A stretch of DNA of 64,000 nt from positions 1,426,001-1,490,000 of the forward strand of contig NZ_FOYT01000001.1 of NCBI RefSeq assembly GCF_900112175.1, written 5' to 3'. Positions 1 through 8,278 of the stretch are shown here, piece after piece. Position 1 is the stretch's first letter. Each line of letters opens with the position of its first letter. The position numbers were made by a program, and so were the translations under genes. Below the pieces are notes generated by a model. It saw nothing but the letters and a program-made list of their open reading frames with translations, searched no databases and was not told where the DNA came from. Origin of the DNA: Halogeometricum rufum (lineage in GTDB: Archaea; Halobacteriota; Halobacteria; Halobacteriales; Haloferacaceae).

Positions 1-28
1 GTGTGGGCCTGTCCGCGACGGTCCGGCG

Positions 29-559
29 TCACCACACCCTCACCACCAGTTGCCGCGTCCGGTCGTCGACGAGGACGACGCGCCGCGTCGTCGCCACGCC
101 CCGGTTGTCGGGCACGGGCGGCCCGGCGCGGAGTTCGCGGGTCGAACCGCCGATGCCGGGCGGTGCGTCGAGTTCGGCGACCGTCTCGCCGTCGTAGACG
201 GTGACGTTCACGGCGACGTGCTCCGCGCCGAGCGTCGCCGCGACGGTGTCCGTGCTGGCGTCGAAGCCGCAGTCCACGCCGGTGTCAGTTCCCGTCTGCA
301 CCTGCCTGAAAAACGACCACGTGCACGTCGCGTTCAACGCGCCCGGCGTCGCCGGGTCGCCGAGAGCGTCGCCGGTCAGCGTCGCGGCGAGTCTGTCGCT
401 CGTCTGCGTCCGGTCGGACGACGCGAACGGTTCGAAGATGCCGGGGACGAACGCGACGACGAAGACGACGACGAGGAGGAACACGCTGACGCCGACGACG
501 AAGTCCATCGTCGTCTGGGCCCTGTCGTTCGGTCGCGAGCGAGGGTCGCGCACGCTCAT
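29..559 (-). CDS. Pilin-like protein with N-terminal hydrophobic anchor (DUF7287-type)
   Basis: A 176-residue protein that starts with a short charged stretch (Arg/Asp-rich, residues 1-14), then QTTMDF and a strongly hydrophobic segment at about residues 20-40. This is the layout of a class III (prepilin-like) signal, although no cleavage site can be fixed. The rest is a small, Thr/Ala-rich extracellular domain with two Cys (in the ATCTW and VDCGF motifs) that could form a disulfide. Its ATG overlaps the stop of the PilC-like gene by 4 bases (ATGA type), so the two are translationally coupled. It is probably a minor pilin or pseudopilin of the pilus built by the two upstream genes. The family name comes from resemblance to haloarchaeal proteins found in this spot. 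The exact role is unknown. Confidence 0.75.
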   Translation of the reverse strand: MSVRDPRSRPNDRAQTTMDFVVGVSVFLLVVVFVVAFVPGIFEPFASSDRTQTSDRLAATLTGDALGDPATPGALNATCTWSFFRQVQTGTDTGVDCGFDASTDTVAATLGAEHVAVNVTVYDGETVAELDAPPGIGGSTRELRAGPPVPDNRGVATTRRVVLVDDRTRQLVVRVW

Positions 560-2604
560 CCGACCACCGCCCACACCGCCAGCGCGATGGTCTGGAGTAT
601 CACGACGAACTTGACGCCCGAGACGATGTCCGCGCTCCGGATGTAGCCGCTGATGAACCCCGAGAGCGTCGCCTGCAGCGTCACCGCGTGGAGGAAAAGC
701 AGCGAGAGCATCGCCGTGTCCACGGACCCGCCGAAACTCGGCCCGCCCTGAACCGCCTGCGACCCCGAACTGCTCGCACTCGCCTGCGAGGTGAGTCCGG
801 CCATCACGTCGAGGAACTGCGTCTTCAGGATGGCCATCACGGCCAGCAGCGTCAGGTACGTCATCAGGATGATGGCCACCTGCATCCGCGTCCGCGACTT
901 CCGCTCGCGTTCGATGTCGTCCTGGTTCTCCGACGCCTGCGCCGCCGTCGTCAGCACGTCCGTTATCTGGCTCGACGCCTCCTGCGCCTTCGAGATGAGC
1001 TTCACCGTCCGGGCGAGGCGGGGGATGTGGTACTTGTTGTTGAACTCGACGAGCGCCGACCGGAGACTCATCCCGTAGTTCACCTTCGCGTGCATCACGT
1101 CGAACTCGTCGGCGAGTTTGCCCGAGGAGGTGTCCGAGACGGTCTTGACGGATTCCAAGAGCGTCTGGCCGGTGTCGTTGGCGCTCGACAGTTTGCGGAG
1201 GTTCTCCGACAGTTTGCCGACGACGGCCTGTCGAGAGCGGTTGTTCCAGCCGTGGAAGAACGCCAGCGGGATGCCGACGACGTAGACGGGGACGTACCAC
1301 CAGACGAACGTCCCCCAGATGGGGTTCTCCAACATGCCGTCCCACGAGAGGGGGGCGGCCTCGCCGACGACGGCCGTCAGCACGAGGACGGACGCGGCCG
1401 GGACGGTGAGCACGAGCGTGTAGAGCGGGTGGTCCCTGAAGAAGAGGTGCGGGCGTTCGAGCAGCCGTTTCGTCTTGTACGTCCCCTCACGGGAGCGAAC
1501 CCGGTCGAAGAGGCGGGAGTCGCCGACGAAGCTCTCGACGAGTCCCATGTGAATCAGCCCCTCCCGGTGGCTCTGTTCGAGGCGGTCGGAGGCGCCGTCG
1601 GGTCTGAGGTAGCCGTCCCCCGGTTCGTCCTGCTTCACCGTCGAGACGAGGACGAGGAAGCCGACGCCGGTGAGCGGAATCAGGCCGTACACCGTCGCGT
1701 ACAGCAGCGACTGCTGGGCCTGCCCCAGCATGCTCATGATGACGAGGATGATGATGAGAAGCAGGGGGAACAGCGAGAGCGTCATGTACATCTCGCCGAA
1801 CAGTTCCAGCGTCTCCAGCGTCATCTCCTGCTCCTGTTTCGCGGTGCGGAGGTGCTTCTCCTTCTTGTCGTCGAGGAAGCGCTCCATGTTGCCGCCGGAG
1901 TTGACGATGGAGAGCATGTCGGTCAGGAACTGCGCCAGTTCGTCCGACGGCGTCACCATCGCCTGGTCGCGGATGGCGTTCCGGTAGTCGGTGCCGAAGT
2001 ACTCCGTCTCTTGGACGATGCTCTGGAACTCGCGGGCGACTTCGCCGTACGTGTCCTCGGCGCGACCCATCGCCTCCAGAATCTCCAGTTGGTTCAGCCC
2101 GCCCACCGAGAGGGCGTACATGAACGAGATGGCGTCGGGGAGGAGCATGTTTATCTCCCGCTTCCGACTCGACGCCTTCGAGAACGGGACGGCGACCAGC
2201 GTGCCGAACCCGGCGCCGAAGCCGATGCCGCCGAAGACGAGGCCGGAGACGAGGACGGCGAACGGCATCGTCAGCGACTCCAGCAGTTCGGCCGTCCGCG
2301 CGTCGGGCGTCGGGAGACCGATGCTGACCGTCTCCGCGGTGACGACGCCGAACGCGAACAGCGAGTAGCCGAGCAGCGACCCCAAGAGCCAGAGCGTCCC
2401 GCCCGCGAGAGCGCCGACGGCGAGGGCGCGCGCGAGGTACAACTCCACCGTCGCGGGCATCCGGGCCTGTTCGAGTTTCCGCTCGACGTCGTCCACGAAG
2501 TCGCCGTCCTCGTCGAACAGGAGGCGGAACAGCGGGTAGAACGCGTCGCCGAGCGTGTCGGTGTCCCGGTCGAAGCCGCCGGTTCCGGGCGAGTCGAGGC
2601 TCAT
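556..2604 (-). CDS. Type II/IV secretion system F-family membrane protein (PilC/TadC/ArlJ-like)
   Basis: A 682-residue polytopic membrane platform protein of a type IV pilus. It carries two T2SSF cytoplasmic modules, one at about residues 190-260 (FQSIVQETEYFGTDYR) and one at about 460-590 (KLSENLRKLSSANDTGQTLLES). They are separated and followed by hydrophobic helices, including a clear group near the C terminus (IILMTYLTLLAVMAI). In this family the protein anchors pilins and couples to the PilB ATPase, whose stop codon lies directly before this ATG. The archaellum homologue ArlJ is encoded separately at the right end of the window, so this is a second machine. The length is normal for haloarchaeal PilC proteins. 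Confidence 0.9.
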   Translation of the reverse strand: MSLDSPGTGGFDRDTDTLGDAFYPLFRLLFDEDGDFVDDVERKLEQARMPATVELYLARALAVGALAGGTLWLLGSLLGYSLFAFGVVTAETVSIGLPTPDARTAELLESLTMPFAVLVSGLVFGGIGFGAGFGTLVAVPFSKASSRKREINMLLPDAISFMYALSVGGLNQLEILEAMGRAEDTYGEVAREFQSIVQETEYFGTDYRNAIRDQAMVTPSDELAQFLTDMLSIVNSGGNMERFLDDKKEKHLRTAKQEQEMTLETLELFGEMYMTLSLFPLLLIIILVIMSMLGQAQQSLLYATVYGLIPLTGVGFLVLVSTVKQDEPGDGYLRPDGASDRLEQSHREGLIHMGLVESFVGDSRLFDRVRSREGTYKTKRLLERPHLFFRDHPLYTLVLTVPAASVLVLTAVVGEAAPLSWDGMLENPIWGTFVWWYVPVYVVGIPLAFFHGWNNRSRQAVVGKLSENLRKLSSANDTGQTLLESVKTVSDTSSGKLADEFDVMHAKVNYGMSLRSALVEFNNKYHIPRLARTVKLISKAQEASSQITDVLTTAAQASENQDDIERERKSRTRMQVAIILMTYLTLLAVMAILKTQFLDVMAGLTSQASASSSGSQAVQGGPSFGGSVDTAMLSLLFLHAVTLQATLSGFISGYIRSADIVSGVKFVVILQTIALAVWAVVG

Positions 2605-5600
2605 CTACGCGCCTCCCTCGGTTCCCCCGTCTCCGTCGGCGTCCGCGGTGTCTTCGTCGTCGCCGTTTCGGCCGCCGTCCGCGGTGTCTTCGTCGTCCTC
2701 GTCGGCTGCGGCGGCGTCCGTCTCGGCGTCGTCCCCGTCGGCGTCCGGGTCGACCACACCGTCCCCGTCGGCCTCGTCGGAACCGGTGTCGTCGCCGAGG
2801 GCGTCTTCGGGGTCGGCGTTCTCGAACTCGCCGAAACCCCACCCCTCCTTCTCCAACTCCTCGGAGGCGTCCTCGCCGAGGAGTTCCTCGATGAACTCCT
2901 CCTCCGAGGCGTCGGTGCCGCCCGCGGGTCGGTCGGAGTCGTCGCCGTCGTCCGTCTCGGGCGTCGCCGTCGCGTCCGCGTCGTCTCCCCCTTCGTCCGC
3001 GGACTCGCCGTCTCCGCCTTCGCCGGCGTCCAACGGAGGCGCGCCGCCGTCTTCCAGTTCGCCCGGTCCGTCGTCGTCGCTCGCGTCCAGTTCCGACGGG
3101 CCGTCCTCGCCCGCGTCGAGTTCGGGGTCCTGCCGCGTCGCCTCGTCCAGGGCGTCGAGGGCCGTTCGGTCCTCGTACCGCGCGCTCACGTCGGGTTCGT
3201 CCGCGATGTGCCGGAGGGCGTCGGCCACCTCGTCGGCGTCGCGGCCGCGGTAGTCGGGGAACAGTTCCTCCTCGGCGCGGGCGAGAATCTCCCGGCAGAG
3301 TTCGAGGACCTCCTCGGGCGGGTCCGGCCGCGGGACCATCTCCTCCTTCTTGGGGTCGACGTTGATGTGGACCGACTCCATCTCGCGGAGGTCTTCGAGG
3401 CTGCGTTCGAGGTCGTCCTCGGCCATCAGCGTGAGGATGGTCTCGGAGTCGTTGATGAACGCCTGCAGCGTCGCGGCCACCTGCGTGTACGTGTTGAGGC
3501 CGCGTTCGATGAGGTACGCGAGGACGACCTGCCGCACGAACAGTTCGTGCTGAAGCGTCTCCTCGGTCCACCCGCGGTCGAACCGAATCTCCTCCAACGT
3601 GTTCGAGGCGCCCATCTGCAGGAACTCGTCGGTCTCGGCCTGCCACTGGTAGACGTCCTGGACGTTTATCTCGTCGTTCTCGGCGTCGTAGTGGTTTATC
3701 TCGGTCAGGGACTTGTTCCGGCGGACCTTGTTCCCCTGCACCCGCGTCGACGTCTGGATGGACACCAGGTCGAGGGCGGAGAACATCGTCTTCGAGACGT
3801 TGATGGGGTCGGTCGTGAAGCGCTTCAGCACCTCGCCCACGCTGTCGGCGTGGAACGTCGTGTACGTCGTGTGCCCGGTGGACATCACCTGGAACAGCGT
3901 GCGCCCCTCCTCGCCCCGAATCTCTCCCATCACGATGTAGTCGGGTCGCTGTCGGAGTGCCGCTTCCAGCAGGTCGAACTCGTCCACGTCGCCCTTGTCG
4001 TCGTCGGAGAACGACGGCCGGGTGACGGAGGCGATCCAGTTTCGCTGCGGCAGTTCCACCTCCCGGGTGTCCTCGATGGAGACGATCTTCGAGTTCGAGG
4101 GGATGAAAAGCGACACCGCGTTCAGCGAGGTGGTCTTCCCCGAGGCCGTCCCGCCGGCGAAGATGAGCGACTTGTGGTTCTCGATGCAGAGCCACAGGAA
4201 CGCCATCTCCTCCAGCGAGAACGTGTTCCAGTTCACGAGGTCGATGGGCGTGAACGGGACGTCCTTGAACTGCCGGATGGTGTAGTTGGTCCCGTGGTCG
4301 GACACCTCGCGGCCCAGCGTGAGTTGCGCGCGGGAGCCGTCCGGCAGCGTCGCGTCCACCTGCGGCCGCCGCTTGGAGATACCCTTCCCCGACCGCTGGG
4401 CGAGTTTCACGACGAAGTCGTCCAACTCGGTCTCCTCGTGGAGGACGTTCGTGATTATCTGCTCGTAGTCGGAGTGGTAGACGAACACCGGGGAGTTGTA
4501 GCCGTCGCAGGAGATGTCCTCGACGTTGATGTCGTGTTTGATGCCGTCGATTCGCTCGTAGCCGATGAAGTCCCGGCGGAGGTAGTAGAGCAGTTTCTCG
4601 ACCTGATACTCCGTCAGCGTCTGGGCGTCGTCTTCGAGGACGGCCGGTTCGGGGCGGGCGGCGATGCCGTTCAGTCCGTCGTCCCGCCGCGACGGTTCGG
4701 CGAACAGGCCGCCGAGACGGCCGCCGAACGACGCCTCGTCCAGGCCGAGTCGGCGCGCGAACGACCCGAGCGACCCGTCGCGTGACTGCGACCCGCCGTC
4801 CGTCGCGGCACCGTCGTCCCCGAGTCCGAGACGGTCGAACAGACCGGCGACGGCGCCGGGGTCGGTCTCCTCGGTCGAACCATCGGGGCGGAACGAGAGC
4901 GAGAGTGCGTCCGAGTGGCCGTCGGGGCCGGGGTCGTACAGGTCGTACCGTTCCAACAGTTCGAGCGACTGTTGCTCGATGACGCGCCGGCGCGTCCCGT
5001 CGCCCGTCCCGATGCTGCTCTCGTCGTCGTACTTGATGGCCGTCCGCAACTTCCCGGTGAGAAACTCCGTGAGGTCCGTCTCGATGCGGTTCTGGTACGG
5101 TTCGACCACGTAGTACTTCTTCTCGTTCTCCTTGACCGAGTGGAAGAGGACGACGAACGAGTGGGGTTTGTTCACCCAGTACCGCTCGACTTCCCGAAAG
5201 TGGGTCTTCTTCTCCATCGGCACCGCCTTCTCGAGGTCGTAGCGGTTCGCCGCCGTCGTCCGGCCGCGTTCGTCCGAGAAGAAGGCGTCCTCGTCCAACT
5301 CCTCGTTCACGTCGACGGTTCGTTCCTCGACCACGTCGTCCAACTCCTCTGCGCGGTCTGCGCCGCGCGCGAGGGCGTTCTCGATAACGTCGGGGTCGAA
5401 CCCGAGAGCGTCCTCGGCGTCGAAGCGGTCTATCTCGCCGTCGTCGTCGCGGGGACGACTGCCGTCGTCCTCGTAGTAGTACTCCCGCTTGTAGTGCTCC
5501 CACATCCACGTGTCTTTGACGACGGGCGTGGTCTCGGGGTCGCAGAACTCGTCGAACGCCGCCTGGATGCGCTTGGCCTCGCCCGCCGCGTCCGCGATTT

Positions 5601-6030
5601 CGTCCTCGGTGTCGACGGGGTGGTGGCCGAGATACTGCTCGTCGGTCGGGTCCAGTTCGACGTTCTGCCAGTCGTCTCGCGTCGGCCGCGTCGGAGTGGG
5701 TGGTTCGTCGGCGTCGGCGTCGTCCCATCGGGACCCGCCGGACCGGTCGTGACTCTCCCGCGGGTCTCGCCCCCGGTAGAGCGACTCGACGTCCCCTTCC
5801 TCGCCGTACTCGTCGAGGAAGTGCGCCCACGTGTACTCGCCGACGCTGACCGTCGAGTCGTCCGCCTCGGCGGTCGCGTCCCGGTGGTCCCCGTCGGTCG
5901 CCGCGTCCCCCGGTGCGACGTCACCTTCCAGGGCCGCCCGGTCGCCGCCGACCTCCCCCTCCAACGCGTCCTCGTCGTCGCCGTCCGAATCCCGTCGGAC
6001 CGGCGAGGACGCGTCGTCGTCGGTAGCCAT
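2605..6030 (-). CDS. Type II/IV secretion system ATPase (PilB/GspE family) with long acidic tails
   Basis: A 1141-residue hexameric secretion ATPase that powers pilus assembly at the inner face of the membrane. The Walker A motif GGTASGKTTS lies near residue 625. The secretion-ATPase Walker B/Asp box region (DYIVMGEIRGEEGR) is near residue 700, followed by the conserved His box with TGHTTYTTFHADS. The first ~110 residues and the last ~200 are very acidic and low in complexity, which makes it roughly twice the size of ArlI (555 aa, 61535-63202). I chose the ATG at 6030. An ATG at 6054 is in frame, but the TATA-like TTAAAT at 6072-6077 would place transcription start downstream of it. It is the first gene of the operon with the PilC-like and pilin-like genes. 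Confidence 0.9.
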   Translation of the reverse strand: MATDDDASSPVRRDSDGDDEDALEGEVGGDRAALEGDVAPGDAATDGDHRDATAEADDSTVSVGEYTWAHFLDEYGEEGDVESLYRGRDPRESHDRSGGSRWDDADADEPPTPTRPTRDDWQNVELDPTDEQYLGHHPVDTEDEIADAAGEAKRIQAAFDEFCDPETTPVVKDTWMWEHYKREYYYEDDGSRPRDDDGEIDRFDAEDALGFDPDVIENALARGADRAEELDDVVEERTVDVNEELDEDAFFSDERGRTTAANRYDLEKAVPMEKKTHFREVERYWVNKPHSFVVLFHSVKENEKKYYVVEPYQNRIETDLTEFLTGKLRTAIKYDDESSIGTGDGTRRRVIEQQSLELLERYDLYDPGPDGHSDALSLSFRPDGSTEETDPGAVAGLFDRLGLGDDGAATDGGSQSRDGSLGSFARRLGLDEASFGGRLGGLFAEPSRRDDGLNGIAARPEPAVLEDDAQTLTEYQVEKLLYYLRRDFIGYERIDGIKHDINVEDISCDGYNSPVFVYHSDYEQIITNVLHEETELDDFVVKLAQRSGKGISKRRPQVDATLPDGSRAQLTLGREVSDHGTNYTIRQFKDVPFTPIDLVNWNTFSLEEMAFLWLCIENHKSLIFAGGTASGKTTSLNAVSLFIPSNSKIVSIEDTREVELPQRNWIASVTRPSFSDDDKGDVDEFDLLEAALRQRPDYIVMGEIRGEEGRTLFQVMSTGHTTYTTFHADSVGEVLKRFTTDPINVSKTMFSALDLVSIQTSTRVQGNKVRRNKSLTEINHYDAENDEINVQDVYQWQAETDEFLQMGASNTLEEIRFDRGWTEETLQHELFVRQVVLAYLIERGLNTYTQVAATLQAFINDSETILTLMAEDDLERSLEDLREMESVHINVDPKKEEMVPRPDPPEEVLELCREILARAEEELFPDYRGRDADEVADALRHIADEPDVSARYEDRTALDALDEATRQDPELDAGEDGPSELDASDDDGPGELEDGGAPPLDAGEGGDGESADEGGDDADATATPETDDGDDSDRPAGGTDASEEEFIEELLGEDASEELEKEGWGFGEFENADPEDALGDDTGSDEADGDGVVDPDADGDDAETDAAAADEDDEDTADGGRNGDDEDTADADGDGGTEGGA

Positions 6031-6567
6031 TGTTCCCCGGTGGTTGCCCCCCATCAAAAAGGCTTCTGGGGATTTAACGGTCTGTTTAGTGAGAATGCCA
6101 AGAGTTTGCACTCTGTACATTGTTGTATTTAATTTGGAAGTCGAGAATGCAACTCCCGTGGTGCTTTATACCTCGTTTAAGTCCCGTTTATCTAACATTC
6201 TTTTTTGCGATAACGTCGGACGTCGCCGCTCGGGTGTTCTGTCGCTTCTCGTAGGTCTAATACGAGATTAACTGACACGTTCGGCGGCTGTCGAGGTCGA
6301 ATCGAGCGCCGAAGCTCGCACCCAGTCGGGCGAGTCGGTCGCGTCGCTGTGCTATCGGTGACGAGTCGTGAGCGGGAAGTCGCGAACGGTGCTCTCGGTC
6401 GGAGTCCGATGCGAGTGACGTGGCGGGACGCGAGCGTAACGAGTGGCGGGATTCGAACCGTGCCGAGACTCGCTTCGCTCGCCGGAAAACGGGCGTGGCG
6501 GGACTCCCGCGAGCGCAGCGAGTGGGAGTACGCCACGTCCGCGAGACCGAGCGAAGCGAGGTCGAAG
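6031..6567. other. Gene-free spacer: AT-rich promoter region, then hairpin-rich repeats
   Basis: No convincing gene is seen here. The left part (6055-6260) is AT-rich and should hold the promoter of the pilus operon. The right part (about 6410-6567) is GC-rich and made of short inverted repeats around GAGCGAAGCGAG-type words and degenerate copies of the end of the neighbouring tRNA (annotated separately). Confidence 0.7.
6072..6077 (-). promoter_or_regulatory. TATA-like element of the pilus operon
   Basis: Read on the minus strand this is TTAAAT. It lies about 42-47 bases before the chosen ATG at 6030, which would give a leader of about 20 bases. It sits in an AT-rich stretch (roughly 6060-6200) that is unusual for this genome and holds further TTTATA/ATTAAAT-like words, so more than one promoter may exist. 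Confidence 0.4.
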
Positions 6568-6588
6568 CGGGCGTGGCGGGATTCGAAC
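6417..6588. repeat. Degenerate direct repeats of the tRNA-Arg 3' end, with nested inverted repeats
   Basis: The word GGCGTGGCGGGATTCGAAC, which is the T-arm and acceptor end of the tRNA read on the plus strand (6570-6588), recurs imperfectly at about 6441-6459 (GAGTGGCGGGATTCGAACC), 6491-6505 (GGGCGTGGCGGGACT) and 6417-6428. Between them lie hairpins such as ACTCCC...GGGAGT inside GGGCGTGG...CCACGTCC (6491-6540) and GACC...GGTC around GAGCGAAGCGA (6545-6563). The origin could be repeated integration at the tRNA 3' end or local repeat growth. No integrase is present. Confidence 0.5.
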
Positions 6589-6640
6589 CCGCGATCGAGA
6601 GGTTAGGAACCTCTCGCCCTATCCGCTAGGCCACACGCCC
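6568..6640 (-). tRNA. tRNA-Arg (anticodon CCT)
   Basis: A 73-base cloverleaf read on the minus strand. The acceptor stem is GGGCGTG paired with CACGCCC, with discriminator G. The D arm is GCC...GGC. The anticodon stem is AGAGG/CCTCT with loop TTCCTAA, so the anticodon is CCT, which reads AGG (Arg). The T arm is GCGGG-TTCGAAT-CCCGC. The 3' CCA is not encoded, as usual in haloarchaea. No intron is seen. Confidence 0.95.
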
Positions 6641-6770
6641 CGGCGTCGCTACGGGTGCGTCCCCTATAATACGTCCGAGTCGTGCGATTCGACCGCGCCG
6701 CGCGGCCGACGGTCGAACGCAGTCGCTCGGCGTGTCGCGTCGTCCGAGAAAGCCGGAGTGGAGAGAGCCT

Positions 6771-7040
6771 TCAGTTGGTTTCCGACGACGTCGAGGTGGA
6801 GGTGGAGGTGGCCGTCGTCGTCTCCTCGTCCTCCTCGTCGTCTTCGTCGCCGTTCTCCATCTGCTTGAGCTCTTCTTCGATTTCGTTGCGTCCGCGCTGG
6901 AACTCGCCCATGGCCTGACCCGTGGACCGAGCGAGCTTCGGAATCTTGTTCGCCCCGAACAGCAGCACGAGGACGAGCAGCACGATGAGGAGCTCCGGCC
7001 CACCCGGGATCCCTGGGAACAGGGGTACTATGGTTGACAT
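6771..7040 (-). CDS. tatA: Twin-arginine translocase subunit TatA/E family
   Basis: An 89-residue TatA/E-family protein. It has a short N terminus, one membrane helix at about residues 16-30 (ELLIVLLVLVLLFG), the family hinge and amphipathic helix (NKIPKLARSTGQAMGEFQ), then an acidic, Thr/Ser-rich tail. TatA oligomers form the membrane channel or weakening that lets folded proteins cross. Tat is the main export route in haloarchaea, and at least two proteins in this window carry Tat signals (the GDPD at 19992-21170 and the ABC binding protein at 31898). The gene stands alone with its own upstream region. Confidence 0.93.
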   Translation of the reverse strand: MSTIVPLFPGIPGGPELLIVLLVLVLLFGANKIPKLARSTGQAMGEFQRGRNEIEEELKQMENGDEDDEEDEETTTATSTSTSTSSETN

Positions 7041-7154
7041 CGCTAACTGGGCCTAACCTACTCGTAACTATAGGCTTTTTGCATCTCTCAGTCTCCTCGG
7101 CGGGCGTCCGAGCGGGCGCGAAAAACCGTCTCCGGCACCGTGAGTGCCTCTCGA

Positions 7155-7196
7155 CGCCGATATTCGGCGATAAAAGACAATCTGCGCAGACTGTCT
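7155..7196. promoter_or_regulatory. Two palindromes between tatA and doxX
   Basis: A perfect 6-bp inverted repeat, CGCCGA-TAT-TCGGCG (7155-7169), is followed after 5 bases by a 22-base near-perfect palindrome (7175-7196) with half-site AGACAATCTGC and only one mismatched pair. They lie about 115-155 bases before both divergent start codons. They could be an operator or an RNA hairpin. No binding protein is identified. Confidence 0.4.
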
Positions 7197-7312
7197 TCGA
7201 ATAGAACATTCTGTCGGAAAAAACCGCTATCGAACGACAAAGGGTCAGCGAAACCAGAGAGCCCCTCCCCGACCGTCAGGGTTTCTCGTCTTCTGGGCGT
7301 TCAGACGGACGC

Positions 7313-7696
7313 ATGCTAAACCGTCTGCTGTTCGTCGTGGCGAGACTGGCGTTCGGCGCCAAGTTCGCTCGCGACGGTTACGACAACCTCTCGAACCGCG
7401 AAGACATGGTCGGCTACGCCGAGAGTGTCGGCGTCCCGTTCGCGGACGTGCTGGTCCCGGCGGCGAGCGGTCTGCTCCTCGTCGGCGGCGTCCTGCTCGC
7501 GGTCGGTCTCGCACCCCTGTTCGGCGTCGTCGCCATCGCCGCGTTCCTCCTCGGCGTGACGCCGCAGATGCACGACTTCTGGAACATGGAGGGCGACCGG
7601 CGGGCCGACGAGCTCGACGCCTTCCTCCGCAACGCCTCGTTCCTCGGCGCGGCCATCGCGTTCGCGGTGGCCATGCGCGAAGGCGGCGAAAACTGA
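7313..7696 (+). CDS. DoxX family membrane protein
   Basis: A 127-residue protein with four hydrophobic segments and the DoxX-like pattern: an N-terminal LARLAFGAKF-type helix, then DNLSNREDMVGYAESVGVPFADVLVP, GLLLVGGVLLAVGL and a late LGVTPQMHDFWNME motif. DoxX proteins are small quinone-linked or redox-associated membrane proteins whose reaction is mostly unknown. A peroxiredoxin follows 44 bases later on the same strand, which supports a redox role, though this is inference. Confidence 0.85.
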   Translation: MLNRLLFVVARLAFGAKFARDGYDNLSNREDMVGYAESVGVPFADVLVPAASGLLLVGGVLLAVGLAPLFGVVAIAAFLLGVTPQMHDFWNMEGDRRADELDAFLRNASFLGAAIAFAVAMREGGEN

Positions 7697-7740
7697 CTGC
7701 GTTCGGAACGTTCAACCGCAGTCTCCGACGAGGGAAGGGT

Positions 7741-8220
7741 ATGCTCGAAATCGGAGACGAGGCCCCGGATTTCACCGCACCGCTCGCGAACGGCGACGTC
7801 GAGTCGTTCACGCTCTCTGACCGCCTCGACGAGGCCCCACTCGTCCTCGCGTTCTTCCCCGCCGCGTTCACGAGCACCTGCACGACGGAGATGTGCACGT
7901 TCCGCGACCGGATGGCGAACTTCGAGGACGTCGGCGCGGCGGTGTACGGCGTCAGCATCGACACGCCGTTCACGCTCAACGAGTTCCGCCGGCAGAACGA
8001 CCTCAACTTCGCCCTCGTCAGCGACACGAACCGCGAGATAATCCACGACTACGACGTGTCGATGGACTTCGACTCGCTCGGCGTCCGGAACGTCGCAAAG
8101 CGCGCGGTGTTCGTCGTCGACGCCGACGAGACGGTGTCGTACGCGTGGGTGTCCGACGACCCCGGCGCGGAACCGGACTACGAGGAAGTCGCGGCGGCGG
8201 CGGAGTCGGCGCGGAACTGA
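7741..8220 (+). CDS. Peroxiredoxin (AhpC/TSA, BCP-like)
   Basis: A 159-residue thioredoxin-fold peroxidase that reduces hydrogen peroxide and organic hydroperoxides. The active-site pattern PxxxTxxC is intact: Pro40, Thr44 and peroxidatic Cys47 in PAAFTSTCTTEMC. Cys52, five residues later, fits the resolving cysteine of the BCP/PrxQ type. The length is typical. It follows the DoxX gene with a short gap, so co-transcription is likely. Confidence 0.93.
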   Translation: MLEIGDEAPDFTAPLANGDVESFTLSDRLDEAPLVLAFFPAAFTSTCTTEMCTFRDRMANFEDVGAAVYGVSIDTPFTLNEFRRQNDLNFALVSDTNREIIHDYDVSMDFDSLGVRNVAKRAVFVVDADETVSYAWVSDDPGAEPDYEEVAAAAESARN

Positions 8221-8278
8221 CCCCCCGACGACGGGCGACCGGGGATTCTTTCACCCCGCGGACGTAGTGTGCGACGGC

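Noticed and set aside
688-4785. Very long open frame (1365 codons) on the plus strand opposite the pilus genes
   Set aside because: It is antisense to three clear genes on the minus strand. Its composition (Arg/Val/Glu/His-rich, no domains) is what a GC-rich genome gives in the shadow frame.
1487-5830. 1447-codon open frame on the minus strand overlapping the pilus ATPase and platform genes in another frame
   Set aside because: The product is almost only Arg, Gly and Pro-type residues without domains, while the real frames encode complete families.
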